Shown here piece by piece: positions 26,913-36,832 of a stretch of 43,014 nucleotides of DNA. Numbering within the stretch: the first letter of the stretch is position 1; each line of letters begins with the position of its first letter. Source of the DNA: Candidatus Yanofskyibacteriota bacterium (lineage in GTDB: Bacteria; Patescibacteriota; Minisyncoccia; 2-02-FULL-40-12; GWA2-44-9). The translations under genes were made by a program, and so were the position numbers. Below the pieces are notes generated by a model. It was not told the DNA's origin. It worked only from the letters and a program-made list of their open reading frames with translations, and did not search any database. Location: assembly GCA_903830625.1 (NCBI GenBank), contig CAIKUK010000008.1:1-43014 (forward strand), written 5' to 3'.

Positions 26913-27179
26913 ATGGTAGAAGTAAAACGAAAACCCAATGAATCTGTCGGCAGTCTGATGCGCCGATTTAATCGCTTTGTCCAACAGAGCGGTGTTTTAT
27001 TGAAAGCAAAAAAATCGAAATTCAGAATCAAGAAACAAACCGAACGCCGGGAAAAGAACGCCGCCATCATGGGCGTCCATTTGGCCGGCCTGCGACGCAA
27101 ACTGGAGAAACTTGGCACTTATGACAAAGATGTCTTTGATGAAGCTAAGCGCAAATTAAAACAGGAAATCGATTTGTAA
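26913..27179 (+). CDS. rpsU: Small ribosomal subunit protein bS21
   Basis: MVEVKRKPNESVGSLMRRFNRFVQQSGVLLKAKKSKFRIKKQTERREKNAAI; AGGAGG RBS. Confidence 0.85.
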   Translation: MVEVKRKPNESVGSLMRRFNRFVQQSGVLLKAKKSKFRIKKQTERREKNAAIMGVHLAGLRRKLEKLGTYDKDVFDEAKRKLKQEIDL

Positions 27180-27297
27180 GTATTTGTCCAAGAGTGAAGC
27201 GATTGGTAACAAAAAGTTACCCGCCAAAATTTTCCGAAGGAAAACTTAGGCGGGTGCGAAATTGTAACCACTCACTGTGTTCGCAGGCAATTGTCGC

Positions 27298-27789
27298 ATG
27301 TTAAAAGAAAAACTGAAGGAAGACATGAAGAATGCTTTAAAGTCAGGGGACAGCTCTCGGCGGGTTTTGATTGGCATGGTTATGGCTTCGATTAAAAACA
27401 AAGAACTGGAAAAACGAGGCAAACTATCCAAAACGATTACCGACCCGATTCAACTCGATACCGAAAGCCAGCTCAACGAACAAGAAACTCTGGATGTTTT
27501 GGCTTCGGAAGTGAAGCGCCGCCGAGATTCGGTGGCCGAATTCACCAAAGGCGGCCGGCCGGAGTTGGCGGCTTCCGAACAAGCCGAAGCCGATGTTCTT
27601 ATGACCTATTTGCCCAAGCAAATATCTGACGATGCTTTGCGAGCCATAATTCAAAAAACTATTTCCGCTACGGGCGCAGCTAGTCTCAAAGATATGGGTA
27701 AAGTCATCGGTGCGGTCATGGCCGAAGTTAAAAGTACTGCCGACGGTCAGCGAGTCAGTGCGATGGTTAAAGAAGAGCTGTCTAAATAA
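27298..27789 (+). CDS. GatB/YqeY domain protein
   Basis: MLKEKLKEDMKNALKSGDSSRRVLIGMVMASIKNKELEKRGK; AEADVLMTYLPKQISDDALRAII; MGKVIGAVMAEVKSTADGQRVSAMVKEEL. Confidence 0.95.
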   Translation: MLKEKLKEDMKNALKSGDSSRRVLIGMVMASIKNKELEKRGKLSKTITDPIQLDTESQLNEQETLDVLASEVKRRRDSVAEFTKGGRPELAASEQAEADVLMTYLPKQISDDALRAIIQKTISATGAASLKDMGKVIGAVMAEVKSTADGQRVSAMVKEELSK

Positions 27790-27802
27790 ATTTTTCAAAT
27801 CA

Positions 27803-27829
27803 AAGCCGGCCTTCGAAGGCCGGCTTTGA
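27803..27829 (+). terminator. Terminator after yqeY-like gene
   Basis: aaagccggcctt cg aaggccggcttt followed by T-rich tract. Confidence 0.75.
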
Positions 27830-27911
27830 TTTTGTTGCGCATAAATTTTTTTATGGTATAGTATCGGCAGTTTTCCATTCAGCACTTTAACTTCCTTTTC
27901 AGGAGTGACGC

Positions 27912-28451
27912 ATGGGACAACCGCTTATTTCGACGGAGACCATCAACTTTCCCACTTTGTATGGAGTGGGAGGCCGTAGATGGACATCTCACGAGGAACT
28001 TCGTCTGGCTCTCGAATCCGAGGGAAAGTGCGACTTCACGAAGTGGGCGAAGGACCTTCTCGGCTTTGGTGGTCAGGATTTCTGGCTTCCAAGGGAACAA
28101 GAGACACTTAATCTCACGGCGCCGACCACCAGCGATCTGGGTCTGACTGAAATGACTTCAGCCCAAGAGATCTGCCATCAAGGCGGGAGAGTGTTCCACC
28201 TGAACATTCTGGCGGCGGCACGCGGATTGGAAATCTGTTTCGATAGCAGGAACTTGTTTCCTTGGTCTATGCTCTTGCTCATCAACATGATGTTCATCAA
28301 GGTCAATGGCCATCCCCGAGGTCTATTCATCATTTGTCCTGGCGCTGCTGGTCGTCATCTGGTGGACGTGGTTGGCACCGAAGAACGTCTGCCGTCGGAT
28401 CGGTTTCCTGGTCCGATCCGGGTTCTCTTTAAGCAGAGGTTCTCGTTGTGA
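27912..28451 (+). CDS. Hypothetical protein, possible Patescibacteria-type lineage family
   Basis: RBS caggag before ATG; FTKWAKDLLGFGGQDFWLPREQETLNLTAPTTSDLGLTEMTSAQEICHQGGRVF; own promoter-like tatagt and downstream GC hairpin terminator. Confidence 0.6.
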   Translation: MGQPLISTETINFPTLYGVGGRRWTSHEELRLALESEGKCDFTKWAKDLLGFGGQDFWLPREQETLNLTAPTTSDLGLTEMTSAQEICHQGGRVFHLNILAAARGLEICFDSRNLFPWSMLLLINMMFIKVNGHPRGLFIICPGAAGRHLVDVVGTEERLPSDRFPGPIRVLFKQRFSL

Positions 28452-28466
28452 GACCTCGGCGAGGCC

Positions 28467-28506
28467 ATCGGCGCGTGCGTGCGCCGATGGCCATTTCTTT
28501 TTTTAA
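28467..28506 (+). terminator. Strong GC hairpin terminator
   Basis: ggccatcggcgc gtgcgt gcgccgatggcc then atttcttttttt. Confidence 0.85.
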
Positions 28507-28528
28507 GGTTTTAGCTTAGTATTTTAAT

Positions 28529-28671
28529 ATGCCAGGTAGTGAAAATCCGACAGGGTTTTACTGGCGCCAAATAATCGTATAGATTTTATTAGTTAGTGTT
28601 TCGTAGAATTTCTATTTGCTTACGTCTTTTGTAAAACCTAAGGCGTAAGTCGGGTTTCTACTACCTGGTAT
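28529..28671. repeat. Fold-back element C overlapping the ybeY start codon
   Basis: ccaggtagtgaaaatccgac (28532-28551) versus gtcgggtttctactacctgg (28649-28668), with G.U/mismatch positions; inner cttacg/cgtaag. Confidence 0.7.
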
Positions 28672-29116
28672 GCTCGATTTAGTCTATGAAAATCAAACAG
28701 GCGATTCTAAGTGGCCGGAAGAGTTTTTCCGGCCAATTATAAACAAAGCCATTTATCGTCTTAATTTGCCTGAAAAAAAAATAGAATTGGGCCTCCATTT
28801 AGTTGCTCCTGAACGAAGCCGGGAACTGAACAAACAATACCGGCACAAAGACGAGCCGACCGACGTCCTTTCATTCCCGCTGGATGAGCGAGGGCTTAAA
28901 GAATATGGTATACTGCCGTTAGGAGATATTTTCATTTGTCTTGAAGTGGCCCAGCGGCAAGCAGAAGAAATGAAAATTCCTTTAAACCAAGAAATGGCTC
29001 GGTTGGCTGTTCATGGATTGCTTCATCTTTTTGGCTATGACCACGAAATCTCGCCTGAGGACGAGAAAAAAATGACCGATCTTCAGGAAGAAATCATCAA
29101 TTCACTTTCATTATGA
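28670..29116 (+). CDS. ybeY: Endoribonuclease YbeY
   Basis: LNKQYRHKDEPTDVLSFPLDE; LGDIFICLEVAQRQA; RLAVHGLLHLFGYDHE. Confidence 0.95.
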   Translation: MLDLVYENQTGDSKWPEEFFRPIINKAIYRLNLPEKKIELGLHLVAPERSRELNKQYRHKDEPTDVLSFPLDERGLKEYGILPLGDIFICLEVAQRQAEEMKIPLNQEMARLAVHGLLHLFGYDHEISPEDEKKMTDLQEEIINSLSL

Positions 29117-30357
29117 AACCCCATTTATTATCCGGCATCGATATCGGGAACTCCGAGGTTAAAGTCTCTATTGCCAAAATTGAACAGGACGGTGTTCGTC
29201 CTGAAATATTAGGTATCGGTTCGGCGCCATCGCATGGTTTACGCAAGGGGATGGTCGTGGATATGGAAGAAACAATTAATGATGTCGCTATCGCTATTCA
29301 GCGGGCTGAAGCGACGGCCGGAGTCAAACTTAAACGGGCTTATGTGGCTGTGAACGGCCTGCATATCAAGAGCCAAGTCTCGCGGGGCGTGATTGCCGTT
29401 TCCCGAGCCGATAATGAAATTTCGCAGAATGATATTGACCGGGTTATTCAAGCCGCGTCAGTGGTCAGTCTTCCGGCCAATCGGGAAATTGTTCATGTCG
29501 TACCGCGAAATTTCATTATTGATGGCACTGAAAATGTAAAAAACCCACTGGGAATGAAGGGTGTTCGACTCGAAGCGGAAGTTTTGATTATCGACGGCTT
29601 ATCGCCTTATCTGCGGAATCTGGTGAAATGCGTGAATGAGAACGGTGTCGAAGTATCCGGTCTGGTCTTTGCGCCGCTGGCCGCTTCACTCTCGGTCCTG
29701 GATAAGAATCAGCGCGAGTACGGAGTGGCTCATCTTGATTTTGGCGGCGGCACATCAACCCTGACCGTTTTTGAAGAAGCTGATTTGATTCACAGCGCCG
29801 TTTTGCCGATTGGCTCGCGGCATATTACCAATGATCTGGCGATGGCCCTTCGGACCTCGATGGATATCGCTGAGCATATTAAGATTGAACATGCCACGAC
29901 AGGCATGGTTGAGGATCTTCGCAAGAAGGAAAATCTTGACCTTTCTGTTTTGATGGGCGAAGAGAATTTTATTTTACCCAAGAAGCAATTGGTTCGCGTG
30001 GTTGACGCCCGAATCGGTGAATTTTTAGATTTGGTCACGGCTGAATTAAAGAAAGCCTCTCGAATCGGCATGTTGCCGGCAGGCATTGTTGTTTCCGGAG
30101 GCGGCGCCCATCTTCCAGGGTTGCTGGCGGTCATTAAGGATACGCTTCGGGCACCCGTCAGACTGGCTCGACCGTTACACCTTGATGGCGTCATTGATGG
30201 CGCTGCTGATCCGTCTTTCGCCGTCGCCAACGGCCTTGTTTTATGGGGTTTTGAAAACGAGATCGGGAACACAAAATCACGAACTGGTGGCTTATCCGGC
30301 TTAGGAGATGGGTTCCTGGGGAAGGTAGTTGGTTGGTTCAAGAATTTCCTGCCCTAA
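29113..30357 (+). CDS. ftsA: Cell division protein FtsA
   Basis: LLSGIDIGNSEVKVSIAKIE; GVAHLDFGGGTSTLTVFEEADLIHSAVLPIGSRHITNDLA; GIVVSGGGAHLPGL. Confidence 0.95.
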   Translation: MKPHLLSGIDIGNSEVKVSIAKIEQDGVRPEILGIGSAPSHGLRKGMVVDMEETINDVAIAIQRAEATAGVKLKRAYVAVNGLHIKSQVSRGVIAVSRADNEISQNDIDRVIQAASVVSLPANREIVHVVPRNFIIDGTENVKNPLGMKGVRLEAEVLIIDGLSPYLRNLVKCVNENGVEVSGLVFAPLAASLSVLDKNQREYGVAHLDFGGGTSTLTVFEEADLIHSAVLPIGSRHITNDLAMALRTSMDIAEHIKIEHATTGMVEDLRKKENLDLSVLMGEENFILPKKQLVRVVDARIGEFLDLVTAELKKASRIGMLPAGIVVSGGGAHLPGLLAVIKDTLRAPVRLARPLHLDGVIDGAADPSFAVANGLVLWGFENEIGNTKSRTGGLSGLGDGFLGKVVGWFKNFLP

Positions 30358-30466
30358 ACTGGTTTTGACAGTTATCCACAATCTTACCCACAGGGAGAGA
30401 ACGATTGCTTGCATGGCATTTTTTTTTATGATAGTACGGGGTATCCTTAAGTAAATATAGACAAAC

Positions 30467-31645
30467 ATGGTTCAAGTTAAACCCGCATTTGAAACGTTTG
30501 CTCGCATCAAAGTTGTTGGTGTTGGCGGCGGTGGTACGAACGCTCTCACTCGGATGATTGAGGCCCGTATTCATGGCGTTGAGTTCATTGCTATTAATAC
30601 CGATGCTCAAGCTCTCCACGCCTCGCCGGCTTCGGTTAAAATCCATATCGGCAAAAGTCTCACTCGTGGTCTTGGTGCCGGCATGAATCCGGAAATTGGC
30701 CGACAAGCAGCTCATGACACGAAAGAAGAAATTAGCGCTGCTTTGAAGGGTGCGGACATGGTATTCATTACCACTGGTCTTGGCGGCGGCACAGGCACAG
30801 GCGCGGCGCCAGTTATTGCCGAATTGGCTCGCGAAGCTGGCGCGTTGGCGGTTGGCGTTGTAACTAAACCATTTACATTTGAAGGTTTGGCCCGCATGAA
30901 GATTGCCGATGCTGGCTGGAACAATCTTCGTGAACGCGTTGATTCGCTTATTACAATTCCCAATGACCGCATTCTTTCTATTATCGATCGCAAAACCCCA
31001 TTGCTTGAATCATTTGGCATTGTAGACGATGTTTTGCGCCAAGGTGTCCAAGGCATCTCCGATTTGATTACTATTCCCGGTATCGTTAATCTTGATTTTG
31101 CGGATGTCAAAGCGGTTATGTCCAATTCCGGTTCAGCGCTCATGGGCATCGGTCAGGCCAGCGGCGATGACCGGGCGGTGGAAGCGGCTAAGATGGCCAT
31201 CAATTCTCCATTGCTCGAAGTTTCTATCGATGGCGCCAAGGGCGTGCTCTTTAATGTCTCCGGTGGCGTGGATATGGCCATGGCGGAAATTAACGAAGCG
31301 GCTCGGATTATTACTGAACATGTCGATCCGGAAGCTCGAGTGATTTTTGGAGCCGTGATTGATGACAAAATTAAAAAAGGCGATATTAAAATTACAGTCA
31401 TTGCTACCGGGTTCAATAGTGACAATTCGTCGCCAATTCGGCCTTCAGTTTCCGGATTCGGCTCGCCGGCTGATATGGGCCAAAATTTATTTGACTCAAT
31501 CAAAAAGAACACTCCGCCGACAGTTAATCAACCGTATGCTTCATCGGGTTCAACGCCGCCGATCAAAGAATTTGTTGACGACTCGCTCAGTGATTCCGAG
31601 TTTGACACCATCCCCGCATTTATTAGGAGAAAGATGAACAAGTAA
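30467..31645 (+). CDS. ftsZ: Cell division protein FtsZ
   Basis: [39 protein letters not shown]-terminal [15 protein letters not shown]. Confidence 0.98.
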   Translation: MVQVKPAFETFARIKVVGVGGGGTNALTRMIEARIHGVEFIAINTDAQALHASPASVKIHIGKSLTRGLGAGMNPEIGRQAAHDTKEEISAALKGADMVFITTGLGGGTGTGAAPVIAELAREAGALAVGVVTKPFTFEGLARMKIADAGWNNLRERVDSLITIPNDRILSIIDRKTPLLESFGIVDDVLRQGVQGISDLITIPGIVNLDFADVKAVMSNSGSALMGIGQASGDDRAVEAAKMAINSPLLEVSIDGAKGVLFNVSGGVDMAMAEINEAARIITEHVDPEARVIFGAVIDDKIKKGDIKITVIATGFNSDNSSPIRPSVSGFGSPADMGQNLFDSIKKNTPPTVNQPYASSGSTPPIKEFVDDSLSDSEFDTIPAFIRRKMNK

Positions 31646-31753
31646 AAAAGTTTTCAATAAAAATTTCTGCATGGCAGGAATCTTTTCTTGACGTAAATAA
31701 CCCTATATTTTATATAGTTATCAACAGTTGGCAGTTTGTGCCAGTGTCGTACA

Positions 31754-34603
31754 ATGGCCCATATGAACTCTCCGCAAACTCAGTCGCAAGCTCAGCCTGA
31801 ACTGCTAAATAATTCTCGAAAAGGCGCTTTTCACTGGAAGCGTCTTTTTGGCGAGATGCATCCTTATGACAGCATCGTCTGGGAAAAAAGAACCGCCAGA
31901 ATTGAGCGCGGCAACGGGGAAATTGTTTTTGAGCAGAAAGATGTCGAAGTGCCTAGTTTTTGGACTCAAACCGCGACCGATATCGTGGCTTCCAAGTATT
32001 TTAGAGGCCGATTGGGTACGCCGGAACGGGAAACGAGCGCTCGGCAGATGGTGGATCGGGTAGTAAACGAAATCCGTCGCTGGGGATTGGAAGGGGATTA
32101 CTTTGCTTCATCGACTGATGCTGACAATTTTGCCCAAGATTTGACCTGGATGCTGATTAACCAATACGTCGCGTTCAATAGCCCAGTCTGGTTTAATGTC
32201 GGCGTTAAAGAACATCCTCAGTGCTCGGCCTGTTTTATTCTTTCCGTTGAAGACACGATGGAGTCAATCTTCAAATGGTACATTGATGAAGGCAATATTT
32301 TTCGGGGCGGTTCAGGATCAGGTGCTAACATTTCCAAACTTCGTTCATCCAAAGAACCTCTTTCAAAAGGGGGCACTTCATCGGGTCCGGTTTCATTCAT
32401 GAAAGGCGCTGATGGTGTGGCGAACTCCATCAAATCAGGCGGGACGACTCGGCGGGCGGCCAAGATGGTTATTCTTGATGCTGATCATCCGGATTTGAAG
32501 GATTTTATTTATTGCAAAAAAGTTATCGAGGATATGACCCACGTTTTGGCTCAAGCCGGAGTCAAAAATTCTATTGCCGGGGAAGTGTTTGATACCTACA
32601 CACTTTTACCATTTCAGAATGCAAATAATTCCGTTCGAGTAACCGACGAGTTCATGCAAGCGGTTGAAGCCGATGCTGATTGGGATCTGACCGCCCGAGT
32701 TACGGGCAAAGTTGTAGAAACACTCAAGGCTCGCGAGATTATGGATTGGATTGCCGACGCCGCCTGGGCTTCGGCCGATCCGGGAATGCAGTATGATACA
32801 ACCATTAACAACTGGAACACCGTGGCTAATACTGGCCGGATCAATGCCTCTAATCCGTGTTCCGAATATATGCATCTCGACAACAGCGCCTGCAATTTGG
32901 CTTCGTTGAATTTGATGAAGTTTCTGAAAGAAGGCGCCAAGTTTGATGTGGACCTGTTCAAGAAAGCCGTTGACGTTATCATTCTAGCTCAAGAAATCCT
33001 TATTACTCCTTCTTCTTATCCAACGCCGGAAATTACGGCCAATGCCAATGCTTACCGCGAACTTGGTCTGGGTTATGCCAACCTTGGCGCTCTGCTTATG
33101 GTGCTCGGCTTGCCTTACGATTCGGATATGGGCCGGTATTTTGCCGCCAACATTACTTCTCTCATGTCCGGCGAAGCTTATCGGATGTCGGCTTTGATTG
33201 CGGATTCAAAAGGGCCATTCTCGGGTTATATCAAGAATCGCGAACCGATGATTAATGTCATTCGGAAACATCTTCACGCCGCCGAACATGCTTATAATGA
33301 ATCGATTCTGGGCGGTATGAACGATGAACCGCTTCAGAATGCTTCTCGTCAGGTTTGGCACGAGACTTTGGAACTGGCCGAAAAATACGGCGTTCGCAAT
33401 TCTCAGATTAGCGTTCTCGCTCCGACCGGCACGATTGCGTTCCTGATGGATTGCCAGACAACCGGCGTGGAGCCCGATATTGCTTTGGTGAAATACAAGA
33501 AACTGGTCGGCGGCGGCGTGCTTAAATTAGTAAACAACCAAGTGCCGTTGGCTTTGCGCCGCCTCGGTTATACCAATCAGGAAGTGGAAGCCATCATCGC
33601 TCACATTACCGAACACGATACCATTGAGGGCGCTCCGCATTTGAAAGATAAGGATTTACCAGTCTTTGATTGCGCTTTCAAAGCGGCTAATGGCGAACGC
33701 AGTATCGGTTATATGGGCCATCTCTTGATGATGGCCGCCGTTCAGCCGTTTATTTCCGGCGCTATTTCCAAAACGATAAATCTTCCATCTACTGCTACAA
33801 TAGATGATGTTAAAGAAGTGTACATGCAAGGCTGGAAACTTGGTTTGAAAGCCATCGCTCTGTACCGCGACGGTTGTAAAACTATCCAGCCGTTAAATAC
33901 CACAAAAGATGGCGATACGACCGAAGAAGCCAAGATTGTCGTGGATCCGCTGATTGAAAAATCAAACGGCTACACTCGCCGCCGGCTGCCGGATGAACGG
34001 CCGTCGTTTACCCACAAATTCAATGTTGGCGGGCACGAGGGTTACCTTAATGTCGGTTTTTATCCCGATACCATGCGGCCAGGAGAAACGTTTATTACGG
34101 TAGCTAAAGAGGGGAGCACTTTTTCCGGTTTACTTGATACTATCGCCACGCTTATCTCCGTCTGTCTCCAGTCGGGCGTCCCGTTAAAAGTTCTGGTCAG
34201 GAAATTCAAAGATATGCGCTTTGATCCGTCCGGATTTACGGGCAATGAAAATATCCCGACCGCCAAATCCGTCGTTGATTACGTGTTTCGTTATTTGGGC
34301 ATGAAATATTTGTCCAAAGAAGACCGCGAAGAAATATTCGGCCAAGAATTTGCGGCCATGCCCGAGTTCGCTGAACGTGTTCTGGAAGTAAAAAATCAAA
34401 CCGATTCATTACTGGCCGGCCTCGTAACTGATTCACCCACTCCTTTATCGGAAACAACAGAAGCTTCAGAACGCCACCAACCGGGCATGGTCAGTGCTCC
34501 TTTGGCTGATGCGCCTATCTGCACCTGCGGGACGCTGATGGTCAAAGCCGGCGCCTGCTATTCGTGCCCCAATTGTTTCGCCACTACCGGCGTTTGCAGT
34601 TAA
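31754..34603 (+). CDS. nrdJ: Adenosylcobalamin-dependent (class II) ribonucleotide reductase
   Basis: NSPVWFNVGVKEHPQCSACFIL; NASNPCSEYMHLDNSACNLASLNLMKF; APTGTIAFLMDCQTTGVEPDIALVKYKKL; C-terminal CTCGTLMVKAGACYSCPNCFATTGVCS. Confidence 0.95.
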   Translation: MAHMNSPQTQSQAQPELLNNSRKGAFHWKRLFGEMHPYDSIVWEKRTARIERGNGEIVFEQKDVEVPSFWTQTATDIVASKYFRGRLGTPERETSARQMVDRVVNEIRRWGLEGDYFASSTDADNFAQDLTWMLINQYVAFNSPVWFNVGVKEHPQCSACFILSVEDTMESIFKWYIDEGNIFRGGSGSGANISKLRSSKEPLSKGGTSSGPVSFMKGADGVANSIKSGGTTRRAAKMVILDADHPDLKDFIYCKKVIEDMTHVLAQAGVKNSIAGEVFDTYTLLPFQNANNSVRVTDEFMQAVEADADWDLTARVTGKVVETLKAREIMDWIADAAWASADPGMQYDTTINNWNTVANTGRINASNPCSEYMHLDNSACNLASLNLMKFLKEGAKFDVDLFKKAVDVIILAQEILITPSSYPTPEITANANAYRELGLGYANLGALLMVLGLPYDSDMGRYFAANITSLMSGEAYRMSALIADSKGPFSGYIKNREPMINVIRKHLHAAEHAYNESILGGMNDEPLQNASRQVWHETLELAEKYGVRNSQISVLAPTGTIAFLMDCQTTGVEPDIALVKYKKLVGGGVLKLVNNQVPLALRRLGYTNQEVEAIIAHITEHDTIEGAPHLKDKDLPVFDCAFKAANGERSIGYMGHLLMMAAVQPFISGAISKTINLPSTATIDDVKEVYMQGWKLGLKAIALYRDGCKTIQPLNTTKDGDTTEEAKIVVDPLIEKSNGYTRRRLPDERPSFTHKFNVGGHEGYLNVGFYPDTMRPGETFITVAKEGSTFSGLLDTIATLISVCLQSGVPLKVLVRKFKDMRFDPSGFTGNENIPTAKSVVDYVFRYLGMKYLSKEDREEIFGQEFAAMPEFAERVLEVKNQTDSLLAGLVTDSPTPLSETTEASERHQPGMVSAPLADAPICTCGTLMVKAGACYSCPNCFATTGVCS

Positions 34604-34629
34604 TCTCTTTTTCTTGTTAGGATTTATTC

Positions 34630-36183
34630 ATGCATAAGTCTCAAGTGTTCGGGTACCTTTTGATATTTTTTCTAGTCGGTGTTTTTGTCGGACCGTGGTT
34701 TACGGATGTGACGACGGCGACGCTAGTCTTTGTTTTGATTGGGACGATTATTGTCGCGGCTTCGGCTTATGAAAAAACATTCGCCAAAACAAAGAAAGCT
34801 CAACTGAATCGGCAAGTAGGTGTTTTAATTGGCGGATGTATTTTGGTTCTGGCTTTAGGGGTGTTTCGTTATGGCCAGGTGAATTTAAATCACAGTGTAC
34901 TGACAGAGTTCGCTACCCATCAAGCCGAAGGCAAGGGGATTTCGGTCACAATGAGAGGCTTTGTTGACGGCGAGATGATAGTGAATGGCGACAAGGCCCA
35001 ATTAATTTTTCATGTTACGGAATTGGAAGTGCCGGGCCGAACGATAGCCGTTGATGAGAAGACGTTGATTTTTTTAAGCTCGTATCCCGTTTATAAATTT
35101 GGCGACACCCTTTCGGTTACGGGTGCGCTTCAATTGCCCGATAATTTTACGCCCGGTTTTGACTATATCCAGTATTTGAAAAACAAAGAGATTAGAACCA
35201 CTATTCCTTATCCCAAGATTTCTCTGGCGCCAGTAGTTAGCCTTTCGCCATTGCAACAACTTAAAATTTCCGTTTATCGCCGAATCTTTACTGTGAAAGA
35301 TAATTTTCAGTCAGCGATTAATCGTTCTTTGTCGGCGCCTGATTCGGCGTATATCAATGGCGTGCTGTTGGGGACGCGGCAAGATATTCCGGCTGAACTT
35401 ACTAATGCTTTCAATCGTACCAGTACAACCCACATTTTAGCTATTTCCGGTTACAACATTACTATTATCGCCGAAGCTTTGCTGGCGGTACTGGTATTTT
35501 TCATGCGCCGTCGCCATGCTTTTTGGGTATCGGTAGCGATAATTATTATTTTTACCATTATGACCGGCGCCGGCGCTTCCGTGGTCCGGGCGGCCATCAT
35601 GGGAGTCTTGTTATTGTTTGCGAACGGTTATGGCCGGCTATACGACCCCAAAAATTCAATTTTGTTGGCAGCTGGGGCGATGATTTTCCTTGACCCGCTT
35701 GCTTTAAGGTTTGATGTTGGTTTCCAATTATCGTTTTTGGCCGTGCTGGGTTTGATGTATATTGCTCCGCTTCTCCAGGAAAAGTTTAAAAAAATTCCCG
35801 AAGGATTTGGTTTGAAAGAAACAGTGCTGATGTCTGTCTCGGCTCAAATCATGGTCGCTCCGCTTTTGGCCTATACTTTTAACACTTTCTCGCTTGTTTC
35901 AATTCCGGCGAATCTTCTGGTGCTTCCACTGATGCCTTATACGATGCTGTTTGGTTTTTTGACGGGTGTAGCCGGGCTTATTGCCGGACCATTGGGTCAG
36001 GCGGTAGGCCTGATTGCATTGGTGCTGTCGTCATTTCAGTTACATGTCATAAGTTGGCTCGGGGCGTTGCCTTTTTCAGCCATTACGGTCGCGATGTCTT
36101 CGTTCTTGCTTTTCTTACTTTATGTTTTAATTGTTTTTGGTATCTGGAGTATTAAAAAAATATATGAACCCAAAACATCTTAA
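34630..36183 (+). CDS. comEC: ComEC/Rec2-family DNA uptake channel
   Basis: SAPDSAYINGVLLGTRQDIPAELTNAFNRTSTTHILAISGYNITIIAEALL; GAGASVVRAAIMGVLLL; multiple TM. Confidence 0.9.
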   Translation: MHKSQVFGYLLIFFLVGVFVGPWFTDVTTATLVFVLIGTIIVAASAYEKTFAKTKKAQLNRQVGVLIGGCILVLALGVFRYGQVNLNHSVLTEFATHQAEGKGISVTMRGFVDGEMIVNGDKAQLIFHVTELEVPGRTIAVDEKTLIFLSSYPVYKFGDTLSVTGALQLPDNFTPGFDYIQYLKNKEIRTTIPYPKISLAPVVSLSPLQQLKISVYRRIFTVKDNFQSAINRSLSAPDSAYINGVLLGTRQDIPAELTNAFNRTSTTHILAISGYNITIIAEALLAVLVFFMRRRHAFWVSVAIIIIFTIMTGAGASVVRAAIMGVLLLFANGYGRLYDPKNSILLAAGAMIFLDPLALRFDVGFQLSFLAVLGLMYIAPLLQEKFKKIPEGFGLKETVLMSVSAQIMVAPLLAYTFNTFSLVSIPANLLVLPLMPYTMLFGFLTGVAGLIAGPLGQAVGLIALVLSSFQLHVISWLGALPFSAITVAMSSFLLFLLYVLIVFGIWSIKKIYEPKTS

Positions 36184-36781
36184 ATCAATCTGGCTTGGGA
36201 TTGCTTTTCTAATCGCCGGCTTGGCTGGATATTATGCTGGTCAAGATTCGGTAGCTGTCGTGACCCAGCGAGCCTTGTTCAGTTCCACCGAACCGTTCGT
36301 GGCTCAAGTGCAAACTAAAAACCAGCAATGCGTGGCGATGAACGGCTTGCCTGATCCGGCTTGCACACCAGGCGCGATATTCGCAGATGTGACAGCTGAA
36401 AAAACTTGCGTGGCTGGATATACCAAAACCGTGCGCAATGTTTCCACCTCGCTGAAGAAAAAAGTTTACCAGGAATATGGCATTGCTTATCCGCCGCCAA
36501 CCGGCACTTATGAAGCCGACCATTTTATTCCGCTCACGCTTGGCGGGAGTAATGACATTGCTAATTTGTTTCCCGAAGCGGCCGAACCCAAGCCCGGTTT
36601 TAAAGAAAAAGATTTGGTAGAAAATTATCTCCACGAAAAAGTTTGTTCCGGCGATATTAGTCTCTCCGCTGCCCAGCATGCCATCGCCACCAACTGGATT
36701 GCTGTCTACAACAGCATCAGCCCGACCGACTTGAACGCTTTGCGCCAGTTGTATAAAAGCTGGACCACGACGGGGGATTAG
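36164..36781 (+). CDS. Exported/membrane-anchored HNH-type nuclease-like protein
   Basis: Start overlaps comEC 3' end; N-terminal hydrophobic segment LGIAFLIAGLAGYYAG; YEADHFIPLTLGGSNDIANLFPEAAEPKPGFKEKDLVENYLHEKVC HNH-like. Confidence 0.75.
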   Translation: MNPKHLKSIWLGIAFLIAGLAGYYAGQDSVAVVTQRALFSSTEPFVAQVQTKNQQCVAMNGLPDPACTPGAIFADVTAEKTCVAGYTKTVRNVSTSLKKKVYQEYGIAYPPPTGTYEADHFIPLTLGGSNDIANLFPEAAEPKPGFKEKDLVENYLHEKVCSGDISLSAAQHAIATNWIAVYNSISPTDLNALRQLYKSWTTTGD

Positions 36782-36832
36782 ATGCGAGTTTAATCGTTTT
36801 ATTTTTTGGATTTTTTAGTATAATATAACCCT

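Noticed and set aside
30372-30380. Perfect DnaA-box-like TTATCCACA upstream of ftsZ as an origin
   Set aside because: Single box with no cluster, no dnaA/dnaN nearby and no AT-rich DUE; chance or minor regulation is likelier
30467-34603. Inteins in FtsZ or NrdJ
   Set aside because: Both proteins read through without an intein-sized insertion or splicing motifs, although RNRs are common intein hosts
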